From positions 1-34,300 of the forward strand of contig NZ_VYIK01000045.1 of the NCBI RefSeq assembly GCF_008709575.1: 34,300 nt of DNA. The letters run 5' to 3'. This document shows, piece after piece, positions 16,135 through 23,886 of this stretch (its first letter is position 1; each line of letters opens with the position of its first letter). The position numbers and the translations under genes are program-made. The notes under the pieces were generated by a model. It was not told the DNA's origin. It saw only the letters and a list, made by a program, of their open reading frames with translations, and did not search any database. This DNA is from Mycobacterium sp. GTDB taxonomy: Bacteria; Actinomycetota; Actinomycetes; Mycobacteriales; Mycobacteriaceae.

Positions 16135-16796
16135 GATTCGACAAAGTCGCCGTAGCCGCACGTTTCGGCCAATTCCAGCTCGCCTTCGCGATCGGCTTCT
16201 TCGAGGTCTGCCATCCACTGCCGCACCAACATGGCGCCGACCTGGCGTGTCATCCGGGCGGATTGCGGCGCAGCGCGCAGCCGACCGAGTGAATGGATGT
16301 ATTCGTCGGCCAGGATCAGCCGGTGCACCCCGGTCACCAGATCGATTGCCTCACCGGCCCATAGCCGTACCACGCGGCGGTAAGCGCAGATCTCGTCGGC
16401 CGGTAGGCCGACCGCGCCCAGCACGCGCCGGGCCTTGCCCAGCTCAGCCAGCAGAGCTGCCCGCCGTCTTCGGAGGTTCTCGCGCGCACAGAGCAGATCG
16501 GCACCGATCCGGCCGGGCTCAGCCGCAACCGCCGGCCGGTCTGATGCGGGCGGATATATCGCCCGACCGACGTCGACCCGCGCCCAATCGCCGAAACTTT
16601 CCGCCCACAATCCGAATTCGCCGATGGCGACGTTGAGTTCGGCGCGGTGATGGTCGAGGTGCGCGGCGAATTGCCGACGTCCCCTGATGGCCATCAACTC
16701 CGAGGCCTGCATGGCTGTCCGGGTGAACGCACCGTGCGCCGCCACCAAGGCACTGATTTGTTCGCGGCCGCGCCGCGTGCTGTCGGTGTCGGTCAC
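16101..16796 (-). CDS. Conserved-looking protein of unknown function
   Basis: 231 aa with no domain I recognise. It is mostly alpha-helical, rich in Arg, Ala, Leu and Glu, with no signal peptide and no membrane helix. Segments such as SALVAAHGAFTRTAMQASEL, NLRRRRAALLAELGKARRVL and RLWAGEAIDLVTGVHRLILA look like amphipathic helices, possibly a helical bundle. The GTG start at 16796 is used because the frame opens there; no Shine-Dalgarno is obvious and a later start is possible. It converges on the kinase gene with a 34-bp tail overlap. The hairpin at 16918-16956 separates it from hsp18 upstream. The absence of any competing frame with known domains supports it as real. Confidence 0.65.
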   Translation of the reverse strand: MTDTDSTRRGREQISALVAAHGAFTRTAMQASELMAIRGRRQFAAHLDHHRAELNVAIGEFGLWAESFGDWARVDVGRAIYPPASDRPAVAAEPGRIGADLLCARENLRRRRAALLAELGKARRVLGAVGLPADEICAYRRVVRLWAGEAIDLVTGVHRLILADEYIHSLGRLRAAPQSARMTRQVGAMLVRQWMADLEEADREGELELAETCGYGDFVESYRATVSGSLG

Positions 16797-16917
16797 GGGT
16801 GGGTGTGCTGATCGATGGTCGTGTCGTCTTCAATCATCATCTGGCCTGGCAAGCGTCGAGATCGAACTGGAAAGTGCCACTAAACACATTATCGGTCGAC
16901 GCCGCCGCCCGAGCCGG

Positions 16918-16956
16918 CGAGGCCGTCCACGCAGCGTGATCACGTGGACGGCCTCG
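16918..16956 (-). terminator. Strong hairpin downstream of hsp18
   Basis: A perfect 14-bp stem (arms 16918-16931 and 16943-16956, CGAGGCCGTCCACG and its complement) with an 11-nt loop, 24 bases past the hsp18 stop. No U-tract follows, as is common for mycobacterial intrinsic terminators. It probably ends hsp18 transcription before the unknown gene. Confidence 0.75.
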
Positions 16957-16979
16957 TATCAGGCCCGGTCAAGCCCCCG

Positions 16980-17411
16980 TCAGGCATGGAGTGCCTGCTG
17001 GGCGCCGGCCTGGATGGCGATCTTGCGGGGCTTGGCCTGCTCGGCCAGCGGGATCGTCAGTCGCAACACCCCGTCGGTGTAGTCCGCGACGACGTTGTCG
17101 GTATCCAGGTGGTCACCGAGGAACAACTGCCGGCTGAACACACCGTGCGGACACTCCGCGACCACCCAGTCACGGGCCCCGTCACCACTCGCCGGCCGCT
17201 CGGCGCGCACCGTCACGACATCGTGGTCGACGGTGATGTCGAGCGAATCCACCGCGATGCCCGGCAAGTCGAACTCCACCACGACCTTGTCCCCCTCACG
17301 CCAGGCATCCATCGGCATCACTGCCGGACGGGTCGCGGTGCCAACCGTGTTACCCCACAGTTGCTGGGCAAGCCGGTCGAGGTCACGGAAGAACGGATCA
17401 AACCTCAGCAT
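16980..17411 (-). CDS. hsp18: 18-kDa-antigen-type small heat shock protein (Hsp20)
   Basis: 143-aa alpha-crystallin-domain chaperone that holds unfolded proteins as large oligomers without ATP. It closely resembles the M. leprae 18-kDa antigen: [40 protein letters not shown] and [20 protein letters not shown], then the ACD end [18 protein letters not shown] and [20 protein letters not shown]. This type is found in several non-tuberculous mycobacteria, while M. tuberculosis, as I recall, has HspX and Acr2 instead. I selected ATG 17411 because AGGAGG (17425-17420) sits 8 bases upstream; the GTG at 17420 and ATG at 17417 overlap or crowd it. A SigH/SigE-like promoter lies about 56 bp upstream, and a strong hairpin follows the stop. 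Confidence 0.94.
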   Translation of the reverse strand: MLRFDPFFRDLDRLAQQLWGNTVGTATRPAVMPMDAWREGDKVVVEFDLPGIAVDSLDITVDHDVVTVRAERPASGDGARDWVVAECPHGVFSRQLFLGDHLDTDNVVADYTDGVLRLTIPLAEQAKPRKIAIQAGAQQALHA

Positions 17412-17466
17412 GACCATCACCTCCTCACGTCTCTCTGGTTACGGATATGTAGTTTTCACCACAGGA

Positions 17467-17492
17467 AACCTTTGGTCGCTAACATATATTCC
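17467..17492 (-). promoter_or_regulatory. SigH/SigE-type promoter for hsp18
   Basis: On the minus strand GGAATA (17492-17487), a 17-nt spacer, then GTT (17469-17467). This fits the GGAAYA-N16/17-GTT consensus of the mycobacterial SigH heat/oxidative-stress sigma factor (SigE is similar). Predicted transcription start about 17460, leader about 50 nt. No CIRCE or HAIR element was found. Confidence 0.5.
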
Positions 17493-17541
17493 GGCAGCCG
17501 CATTCCTGTGTCGCGACGCGGCGGGGACCGGCGCCAGGAGG

Positions 17542-17558
17542 TCCGGGGCGGCCCCGGA
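17542..17558. repeat. Perfect 8-bp inverted repeat, one-base centre
   Basis: TCCGGGGC-G-GCCCCGGA. A one-base centre cannot form a normal RNA loop, so a protein-binding operator is more likely than a terminator. It sits mid-way in the hsp18/YceI divergent region. Role unknown. Confidence 0.5.
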
Positions 17559-17793
17559 GAGGCGTGCGGCAGCAGATCGCGGATGCCCCCCACCGCCAAT
17601 CGACTGCCGCGCGGGTCTGCACCGTGATTAAGTTGGGTGTCGGTGCCGCAGGCTCTGACCAGCCGTATCGACGCGTGCTGCGACCCGGCCGAACTCGCCC
17701 CGCCGATGAGCCGGCCCGGCGACGATGCGGAGCGCGCAGCGTGAGGAGGAGGTACCGGGCAATTCAACCCGCGCCGTGCCAACGGAGGTGCTG

Positions 17794-18327
17794 ATGACCA
17801 CTGCGGAAAGCCTGCTGCGCGATCCGAACAGCGCCGGGGTATGGAATCTGGTCCCCGATCGCTCGACGTTCGGTTTCACGATCCGCAACCTGTGGGGCCT
17901 GATGGCTGTCAGGGGTGACTTCACCGAGGCCAGCGGCGACGGCCAAGTCACCGCCAAAGGCGCGGTCTTCGGCCGCCTCGACATCCGGGCCGCCTCGGTG
18001 CGCACCGGCATCCGCAGACGCGACGAGCATCTGCGCTCAGCCGACTTCTTCGACGTCGAGCGGTTCCCCGACATCAGCGTCGTCGTCACCGCCGTGGAGC
18101 CGACTACCGGCAACGCCGCCGACCTGCGGGCCACCTTCAGCATCAAAGGAGTCGATGCGCCGCTGCCGTTGCCGGCCACGATCACCAGGCTCGGTGACGG
18201 CTCGGTGCGCGTCTCGGCGACAACCCAGGTCGAGCGGGCCCGGTTCCACCTCGACTGGAATCGGCTCGCCATGATAGCCCCGACCGCGACCGCCTCCGCC
18301 GAGGCCGTCTTCGTCCGCGCGCGGTAA
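17794..18327 (+). CDS. YceI-family lipid/isoprenoid-binding protein
   Basis: 177 aa from ATG 17794, with GGAGG six bases upstream. YceI domains are antiparallel beta-barrels that bind long polyprenoids or lipids. Family features are SAGVWNLVPDRSTFGFTIRN (the WxxDPxHSxVxFxVRH-like opening), GVFGRLDIRAASVRTGIRRRDEHL-type region with the RDxHL motif near residue 70, and FFDVERFPDISVVVTAVEP. No signal peptide is visible, so unlike periplasmic YceI this one seems cytoplasmic. The longer frame from 17725 lacks a ribosome site and adds a non-family extension. The stop is 13 bases before the response-receiver gene ATG. Confidence 0.88.
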   Translation: MTTAESLLRDPNSAGVWNLVPDRSTFGFTIRNLWGLMAVRGDFTEASGDGQVTAKGAVFGRLDIRAASVRTGIRRRDEHLRSADFFDVERFPDISVVVTAVEPTTGNAADLRATFSIKGVDAPLPLPATITRLGDGSVRVSATTQVERARFHLDWNRLAMIAPTATASAEAVFVRAR

Positions 18328-18333
18328 TACACT
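18328..18333 (+). promoter_or_regulatory. Candidate -10 box for the orphan receiver gene
   Basis: TACACT fits TANNNT and lies directly after the YceI TAA stop, 7 nt before ATG 18341. This predicts a leaderless transcript beginning at the A of ATG; no ribosome site is seen. Motif only. Confidence 0.45.
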
Positions 18334-18340
18334 CTCGGTC

Positions 18341-18739
18341 ATGCCTGCTGCCGGGACGCTACGGATCCTCGTTTACAGCGACAATGCGAACACTCGTCAG
18401 CAGGTGATGCAGGCGCTGGGCAAGCGGCTGCACCCGGATCTGCCCGAGTTGAGCTACGTCGAAGTCGCCACCGGACCGGCGGTGATCCAACAGGTGGACG
18501 CGGGCGGCATCGACCTGGCGATTCTCGACGGGGAAGCGGCACCCCAAGGCGGGCTGGGAATCGCCAAACAACTGAAAGACGAGGTGGCGCACTGCCCGCC
18601 GATCGTCGTGCTCACCGGGCGCGCCGACGACGCCTGGCTGGCCAGCTGGTCACGCGCCGAGGCGGCGGTGCCGCATCCGGTCGACCCCATTCGGCTCGGC
18701 CGCACGGTTGTCGACCTGCTGCGCGCCCGGGTCCCCTAG
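18341..18739 (+). CDS. Orphan response-regulator receiver domain (Rv3143-like)
   Basis: 132-aa stand-alone receiver (CheY-like) domain without output domain, equivalent by position to Rv3143. Acid pocket SD at 13-14 (ILVYSDNANTRQQ), candidate phospho-acceptor D63 in DLAILDGEAAPQGG, and switch Thr T92 in IVVLTGRADD are present. The usual catalytic Lys before Pro (KP) is instead His at 112 (VPHPVDP), so phosphorylation chemistry may be altered. No sensor kinase is adjacent. It sits 115 bp upstream of nuoA. In M. tuberculosis it is separated from nuoA by PPE52, which is absent here. It may act by protein-protein contact; its target is not known from sequence. Confidence 0.88.
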   Translation: MPAAGTLRILVYSDNANTRQQVMQALGKRLHPDLPELSYVEVATGPAVIQQVDAGGIDLAILDGEAAPQGGLGIAKQLKDEVAHCPPIVVLTGRADDAWLASWSRAEAAVPHPVDPIRLGRTVVDLLRARVP

Positions 18740-18759
18740 CAGGCGGCGTCCAGCACTCT

Positions 18760-18789
18760 CTCGCGGAGCCCGATGAGCGAAGCCGCGAG
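18760..18789 (+). terminator. Candidate hairpin between receiver gene and nuoA
   Basis: CTCGCGG (18760-18766) pairs with CCGCGAG (18783-18789), loop 16 nt, no U-tract. It could end the receiver-gene transcript or lie in the nuo leader. A TAGGCT -10-like box follows at 18798-18803. Confidence 0.35.
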
Positions 18790-18797
18790 CCGATCGC

Positions 18798-18803
18798 TAG
18801 GCT
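18798..18803 (+). promoter_or_regulatory. Candidate -10 box for the nuo operon
   Basis: TAGGCT (TANNNT) 51 bp before nuoA; it would give a leader of about 45 nt including GGGGGGAG and GAGG. No good -35 visible. Low certainty. Confidence 0.3.
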
Positions 18804-18854
18804 GGGGCTGCACTCTACAGGGAACCGAGATCCGGGGGGAGCAGCAGCGAGGAC

Positions 18855-19235
18855 ATGAATCTCTACGCGCCGATCCTGGTACTGGGCGGGATCGCCGCCG
18901 CGTTCGCGGTGTTCTCGCTGGTCATGGCGGGCACGATCGTGGGACCGTCCCGATACAACCGGGCCAAGATGGAGGCCTACGAGTGCGGGATCGAACCCGT
19001 CGAACAGGCGCACGGCACCCCGCGTGGCCGGGGCGGGCAGCGCTTCCCGGTGAAGTACTACCTGATCGCGATGCTGTTCATCGTCTTCGACATCGAGATC
19101 GTGTTCCTGTACCCCTGGGCGGTCAGCTACGACGCGTTGGGGGTGTTCGCGCTCGTCGAGATGCTGGTGTTCATGCTCACCGTGTTCGTGGCCTACGCGT
19201 ACGTATGGCGCCGCGGCGGCTTGACGTGGGATTGA
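18855..19235 (+). CDS. nuoA: NADH-quinone oxidoreductase subunit A
   Basis: 126-aa membrane subunit of complex I. Three helices at about 6-28, 69-89 and 96-117. The conserved loop YECGIEP (42-48) with C44 faces the quinone cavity, and FDIE (78-81) lies in helix 2. First gene of the complete nuoA-N operon, which together oxidises NADH, reduces menaquinone and pumps protons. GAGG lies just before the ATG; nuoB starts 8 bp after the stop. Confidence 0.97.
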   Translation: MNLYAPILVLGGIAAAFAVFSLVMAGTIVGPSRYNRAKMEAYECGIEPVEQAHGTPRGRGGQRFPVKYYLIAMLFIVFDIEIVFLYPWAVSYDALGVFALVEMLVFMLTVFVAYAYVWRRGGLTWD

Positions 19236-19243
19236 GGTAAGAC

Positions 19244-19798
19244 GTGGGCCTGGAAGAAAAACTGCCCAGCGGATTTCTGCTGACCACGGTGGAAAAACTG
19301 GCAGGATACTTCCGCAAGAACTCGTTGTGGCCGGCGACTTTTGGTCTGGCCTGTTGCGCGATCGAGATGATGGCGACGGCGGGGCCCCGGTTCGACATCG
19401 CCCGTTTCGGCATGGAACGGTTTTCCGCCACCCCGCGCCAGGCCGATCTGATGATCGTGGCCGGCCGGGTCAGCCAGAAGATGGCGCCGGTGCTGCGCCA
19501 GATCTACGACCAGATGGCCGAGCCGAAATGGGTGCTGGCGATGGGTGTGTGCGCGTCGTCGGGCGGAATGTTCAACAACTACGCGATTGTGCAGGGCGTG
19601 GATCACGTTGTTCCGGTCGATATCTACCTGCCGGGCTGCCCACCGCGCCCGGAGATGCTGCTGTACGCAATCCTCAAGCTGCACGACAAGATTGCCGAAA
19701 TGCCGTTGGGGGTCGACCGGGAGCGGGCCATCGCCGAAGCCGAACAAGCGGCGTTGGCGGCGCGGCCCACCATCGAGATGCGCGGATTGTTGCGATGA
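19244..19798 (+). CDS. nuoB: NADH-quinone oxidoreductase subunit B
   Basis: 184 aa. Carries the terminal [4Fe-4S] cluster N2 that passes electrons to quinone: vicinal C37-C38 in LACCAIEM, C103 in GVCASSGG, and C132 in GCPPRPE. GTG start at 19244 with GAGGTAAG upstream. Peripheral arm subunit at the membrane junction. Stop overlaps nuoC by ATGA. Confidence 0.98.
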   Translation: MGLEEKLPSGFLLTTVEKLAGYFRKNSLWPATFGLACCAIEMMATAGPRFDIARFGMERFSATPRQADLMIVAGRVSQKMAPVLRQIYDQMAEPKWVLAMGVCASSGGMFNNYAIVQGVDHVVPVDIYLPGCPPRPEMLLYAILKLHDKIAEMPLGVDRERAIAEAEQAALAARPTIEMRGLLR

Positions 19799-20502
19799 AC
19801 CCGCCCGACCACGAAGTGCAGACCGCGGGCGAGGCACCCGACGACGAAGTGATCGACGTCCGCCGGGGCATGTTCGGTGTCTCGGGCACCGGGGACACGT
19901 CAGGTTATGGGCGGCTGGTTCGCCCCGTCACGCTGCCGGGCAGCAGCCCGCGGCCCTACGGCGGTTATTTCGACGAGGTCGTCGACCTACTGGAGCAGGC
20001 GTTAGGGCGCAACGGCGTCGAATTCGCCGCTGCAATCGAGAAAGTCGTGGTGTACCGCGGCGAACTCACCCTGCATGTGCATCGCGAGTTGCTGCCGGCG
20101 GTGGCGTCACGGCTGCGCGACGAGCCCGGGCTGCGCTTCGAGCTGTGTCTGGGCGTCAGCGGCGTGCACTACCCCAACGACACCGGCCGCGAGTTACACG
20201 CGGTCTATCCGCTGAAATCGATCACCCACAACCGCCGCGTCCGGTTGGAAGTGTCGGCCCCGGACAGCGATCCGCATATCCCGTCGCTGTTTTCCATTTA
20301 TCCCACCAACGACTGGCACGAGCGGGAGACCTACGACTTCTTCGGGATCATCTTCGACGGTCATCCCTCGTTGACTCGCATCGAGATGCCCGACGACTGG
20401 CAGGGCCATCCCCAACGCAAGGATTACCCACTCGGCGGTATCCCGGTTGAATACAAGGGCGCCCAAATTCCCCCGCCCGACGAGCGGAGAGCTTACAAGT
20501 GA
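19795..20502 (+). CDS. nuoC: NADH-quinone oxidoreductase subunit C
   Basis: 235 aa (30-kDa subunit). Family signature [10 protein letters not shown] (176-185) and [10 protein letters not shown] (205-214). It has a hydrophilic N-terminal extension of about 50 residues. It is separate from nuoD, not a NuoCD fusion as in E. coli. Start ATG 19795 overlaps nuoB stop; stop overlaps nuoD GTG (GTGA). Confidence 0.97.
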   Translation: MNPPDHEVQTAGEAPDDEVIDVRRGMFGVSGTGDTSGYGRLVRPVTLPGSSPRPYGGYFDEVVDLLEQALGRNGVEFAAAIEKVVVYRGELTLHVHRELLPAVASRLRDEPGLRFELCLGVSGVHYPNDTGRELHAVYPLKSITHNRRVRLEVSAPDSDPHIPSLFSIYPTNDWHERETYDFFGIIFDGHPSLTRIEMPDDWQGHPQRKDYPLGGIPVEYKGAQIPPPDERRAYK

Positions 20503-21803
20503 CGAGCGAACCAACCGAGACGGTCTTGATGGCCGGCGGGCAGGACTGGGAGCAGGTCGTCCAAGCAGCCCGTGACGCAGACCCGGGGGACCGCATCGTC
20601 GTCAACATGGGACCCCAACATCCCTCCACCCACGGTGTGCTGCGGCTGATCCTGGAGATCGAGGGCGAAACCGTCATCGAAGCGCGCTGCGGCATCGGGT
20701 ACTTGCACACCGGGATCGAGAAGAACCTCGAATACCGTTACTGGACCCAGGGGGTCACGTTCGTGACCCGGATGGACTACCTGTCGCCGTTTTTCAACGA
20801 AACCGCGTTTTGCCTGGGCGTGGAGAAACTGCTCGGGATCACCGAGCAGATCCCGGAGCGGGCCAACGTCATCCGGGTCATGATGATGGAACTCAACCGG
20901 GTCTCTTCGCACCTGGTCGCGTTGGCCACCGGCGGCATGGAACTGGGCGCGATGACCGCGATGTTCCTGGGGTTCCGGGAACGCGAACTCGTGCTCAACC
21001 TGTTCGAGTCGATCACCGGTTTGCGGATGAACCACAACTACATCCGGCCCGGGGGGCTGGCCCAGGACCTGCCGCCCGGCGCGGTCGACGAGATCGCGGC
21101 GTTCCTCAAGCTGATCGGCCATCGGCTGACCGACCTGGAGAAACTGCTCAACGAAAACGACATTTGGAAAGCCCGTACCAAAGATGTCGGTTACCTCGAC
21201 CTGGCCGGGTGCATGGCGCTGGGCATCACCGGCCCGGTGCTGCGCTCGACCGGGCTGCCCTACGATCTTCGCCGAGACGAACCCTACTGCGGTTACGAGA
21301 ACTACGAGTTCGACGTGATCACCGATGACAGCTGTGATGCGTATGGCCGCTACATGATTCGAGTCAAGGAGATGAGGGAGTCACTCAAGATCGTCGAGCA
21401 GTGCCTCGACAAGTTGCGGCCCGGCCCGATCATGGTGGCCGACCCCAAAATCGCCTGGCCCGCCGACCTCAAGGTCGGCCCCGACGGCCTGGGCAACTCG
21501 CAGGAGCACATCGCCAAGATCATGGGCAGCTCGATGGAGGCGCTGATCCACCACTTCAAACTGGTCACCGAGGGTATCCGGGTGCCCGCCGGTCAGGTCT
21601 ATGTCGCAGTGGAGTCGCCGCGCGGCGAGTTGGGGGTGCACATGGTATCCGACGGCGGTACGCGCCCCTACCGGGTGCATTACCGCGACCCCTCGTTCAC
21701 CAACTTGCAGGCCGTCGCCGCGATGTGCGAGGGCGGCATGGTCGCCGACGTGATCGCCGCGGTCGCCAGCATCGATCCGGTCATGGGCGGGGTCGACCGG
21801 TGA
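20499..21803 (+). CDS. nuoD: NADH-quinone oxidoreductase subunit D
   Basis: 434 aa (49-kDa subunit), forms the quinone-binding pocket with Nuo[13 protein letters not shown] (38-49) contains H45, and [11 protein letters not shown] contains Y94; their spacing equals that of the quinone-head ligands H38/Y87 in Thermus Nqo4. GTG start, GTGA overlaps with both neighbours. Confidence 0.98.
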   Translation: MTSEPTETVLMAGGQDWEQVVQAARDADPGDRIVVNMGPQHPSTHGVLRLILEIEGETVIEARCGIGYLHTGIEKNLEYRYWTQGVTFVTRMDYLSPFFNETAFCLGVEKLLGITEQIPERANVIRVMMMELNRVSSHLVALATGGMELGAMTAMFLGFRERELVLNLFESITGLRMNHNYIRPGGLAQDLPPGAVDEIAAFLKLIGHRLTDLEKLLNENDIWKARTKDVGYLDLAGCMALGITGPVLRSTGLPYDLRRDEPYCGYENYEFDVITDDSCDAYGRYMIRVKEMRESLKIVEQCLDKLRPGPIMVADPKIAWPADLKVGPDGLGNSQEHIAKIMGSSMEALIHHFKLVTEGIRVPAGQVYVAVESPRGELGVHMVSDGGTRPYRVHYRDPSFTNLQAVAAMCEGGMVADVIAAVASIDPVMGGVDR

Positions 21804-22552
21804 CCGGGCCGGTGTTCGTGCCTCTCGGCCCGCCGCCCGAGGAGCCCGGGCAGTTCGTGGTCGACGGCGCCCGGCACTCGTACCCCCCCGAGGTCAGGGC
21901 GCGACTGGAGGTCGATGCCAAGGAGATCATCGGCCGCTACCCGCACAGCCGCTCGGCCATCTTGCCGCTGTTGCACCTGGTGCAGGCCGAGGACTCCTGC
22001 CTGACGCCGGCGGGCCTGGAATTCTGCGGCGAGCAGCTCGGACTCACCGGCGCCGAGGTGGCGGCGGTGGCCAGCTTCTACACGATGTATCGCCGCGAGC
22101 CCACCGGCGAGTATCTGGTCGGCGTGTGCACCAACACCCTGTGCGCGATCATGGGCGGCGACGCCATCTTCGCGGCGCTTACCGAGCACCTCGGCATCGG
22201 CCACGACCAGACCACCGAGGACGGCACCATCACGCTGCAGCACGTGGAATGCAACGCTGCCTGCGACTACGCGCCGGTGGTGATGGTCAACTGGGAGTTC
22301 TTCGACAACCAAACCCCCGAATCTGCGCGCCGACTTGTCGACGCGCTGCGCTGCGGGAAACCGCCCCGGCCGACCCGCGGCGCCCAGTTGTGCCCCTTCC
22401 GTCAGACCGAGCGGATTCTGGCCGGCTTCCCCGACCAGCGACCCGACGACGGGCAGGGCGGTGCGGGTGCGGCCACCCTGGCCGGTGTGACGATAGCCAA
22501 ACAACATGGCATGGTCGCACCGCCGACCACTCACCAACCCGGGGGTCAGTGA
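21800..22552 (+). CDS. nuoE: NADH-quinone oxidoreductase subunit E
   Basis: 250 aa (24-kDa subunit) with thioredoxin-like fold and [2Fe-2S] cluster N1a. Ligands C110 and C115 ([10 protein letters not shown]) and C151 and C155 ([11 protein letters not shown]). It is longer than typical NuoE (about 160-180) because of a C-terminal tail of about 60 residues after the fold, as in mycobacteria. GTG start overlaps nuoD; end touches nuoF. Confidence 0.97.
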   Translation: MTGPVFVPLGPPPEEPGQFVVDGARHSYPPEVRARLEVDAKEIIGRYPHSRSAILPLLHLVQAEDSCLTPAGLEFCGEQLGLTGAEVAAVASFYTMYRREPTGEYLVGVCTNTLCAIMGGDAIFAALTEHLGIGHDQTTEDGTITLQHVECNAACDYAPVVMVNWEFFDNQTPESARRLVDALRCGKPPRPTRGAQLCPFRQTERILAGFPDQRPDDGQGGAGAATLAGVTIAKQHGMVAPPTTHQPGGQ

Positions 22553-23886
22553 TGGCCGGCGCGACCCGGCTGACTCCGGTGCTCAGCCGCTACTGGGACG
22601 ACTCCGAGTCGTGGACGCTGGACACCTACCGCGGCCACGACGGCTACCGGGCGCTGCAGAAGGCGCTCGACATGGAGCCCGACGAGGTGATCCGGACGGT
22701 CAAGGATTCGGGGTTGCGGGGCCGCGGCGGTGCGGGTTTCTCGACCGGCACCAAGTGGTCGTTCATTCCGCAGGGCGACCAGGATCCCCAGAGCCCGGCC
22801 GCCAAGCCGAAATACCTGGTGGTCAACGCCGACGAGTCCGAGCCGGGAACCTGCAAGGACATCCCCCTGATGTTGGCCACCCCGCATGTCCTGATCGAGG
22901 GCATCATCATCGCCGCTTACGCGATCCGGGCCCACCACGCGTTCATCTACGTGCGCGGTGAAGTGCTGCCGGTGATCCGGCGGCTGCACAACGCGGTGGC
23001 CGAGGCCTACGCTGCGGGCTATCTGGGCCGCAACATCGCCGGCTCGGGCTATCACCTGGAACTGGTTGTCCATGCCGGCGCGGGCGCCTACATCTGCGGC
23101 GAGGAGACCGCGTTGCTGGACTCGCTCGAGGGCCGGCGCGGGCAGCCGCGGCTGCGTCCGCCGTTCCCGGCGGTCTCGGGGCTCTACGGGTGCCCGACCG
23201 TGATCAACAATGTCGAATCGATCGCCAGCGTCCCGCCGATCATCTTGGGCGGGGTCGACTGGTTCCGGTCGATGGGCTCGGAGAAATCCCCCGGCTTCAC
23301 CCTGTACTCGCTGTCCGGACATGTGACCCGGCCCGGCCAGTACGAAGCGCCGCTGGGTATCACGCTGCGCGAGTTGCTCGACTACGCCGGCGGAGTGCGC
23401 GCCGGGCATCGGCTGAAGTTTTGGACCCCGGGCGGCTCGTCGACACCGATCCTGACCGACGAACACCTCGACATCCCACTGGACTACGAGGGGGTGGCCG
23501 GAGCCGGCTCGATGCTGGGCACCAAAGCACTGCAGATCTTCGACGAGACGACCTGCGTGGTGCGCGCGGCGCGGCGCTGGTGCCAGTTCTACAAACACGA
23601 ATCGTGCGGCAAATGCACACCGTGCCGCGAAGGCACCTACTGGTTGGACCAGATCTACGAGCGCCTGGAGACCGGGAAGGGCACCTGCGAGGATCTGGAC
23701 AAGCTGCTCGACATCGGTGACATACTGTTCGGGAAATCGTTCTGCGCATTGGGCGACGGTGCGGCCATGCCGGTGATCTCGTCGCTACAGTACTTCCGCG
23801 AGGAGTACGTCGCCCACATCGACGGCGGCGGCTGCCCGTTCGACCCCGCTGCGTCGATGCTCATGGCGAACGGAGAAAACGCGTGA
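22552..23886 (+). CDS. nuoF: NADH-quinone oxidoreductase subunit F (NADH/FMN-binding)
   Basis: 444 aa (51-kDa subunit). Entry point for electrons: glycine-rich [15 protein letters not shown] (55-69) and [12 protein letters not shown] for NADH/FMN, with cluster N3 ligands C352, C355, C358 ([11 protein letters not shown]) and C398. ATG 22552 shares one base with the nuoE stop; a GTG one codon earlier (22549) would give the GTGA overlap seen elsewhere in the operon. GTGA overlap with nuoG. Confidence 0.97.
   Translation: MAGATRLTPVLSRYWDDSESWTLDTYRGHDGYRALQKALDMEPDEVIRTVKDSGLRGRGGAGFSTGTKWSFIPQGDQDPQSPAAKPKYLVVNADESEPGTCKDIPLMLATPHVLIEGIIIAAYAIRAHHAFIYVRGEVLPVIRRLHNAVAEAYAAGYLGRNIAGSGYHLELVVHAGAGAYICGEETALLDSLEGRRGQPRLRPPFPAVSGLYGCPTVINNVESIASVPPIILGGVDWFRSMGSEKSPGFTLYSLSGHVTRPGQYEAPLGITLRELLDYAGGVRAGHRLKFWTPGGSSTPILTDEHLDIPLDYEGVAGAGSMLGTKALQIFDETTCVVRAARRWCQFYKHESCGKCTPCREGTYWLDQIYERLETGKGTCEDLDKLLDIGDILFGKSFCALGDGAAMPVISSLQYFREEYVAHIDGGGCPFDPAASMLMANGENA

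Larger units (their letters stand above)
17412..17793. other. 382-bp divergent intergenic region, hsp18 / YceI
   Basis: This region holds the regulatory sequences of two divergent genes. On the hsp18 side: AGGAGG and a SigH-like promoter. In the middle: a 17-bp near-perfect palindrome (17542-17558). On the YceI side: GGAGG at 17784-17788. A minus-strand frame of 108 codons (17456-17782) crosses the region but has no domain and is rich in Pro/Arg/Ser, so it is not called. Confidence 0.6.

Noticed and set aside
17456..17782. 108-codon minus-strand ORF between hsp18 and YceI
   Set aside because: No ribosome site or domain; it crosses the hsp18 promoter and the palindrome, and its composition is that of a chance frame.
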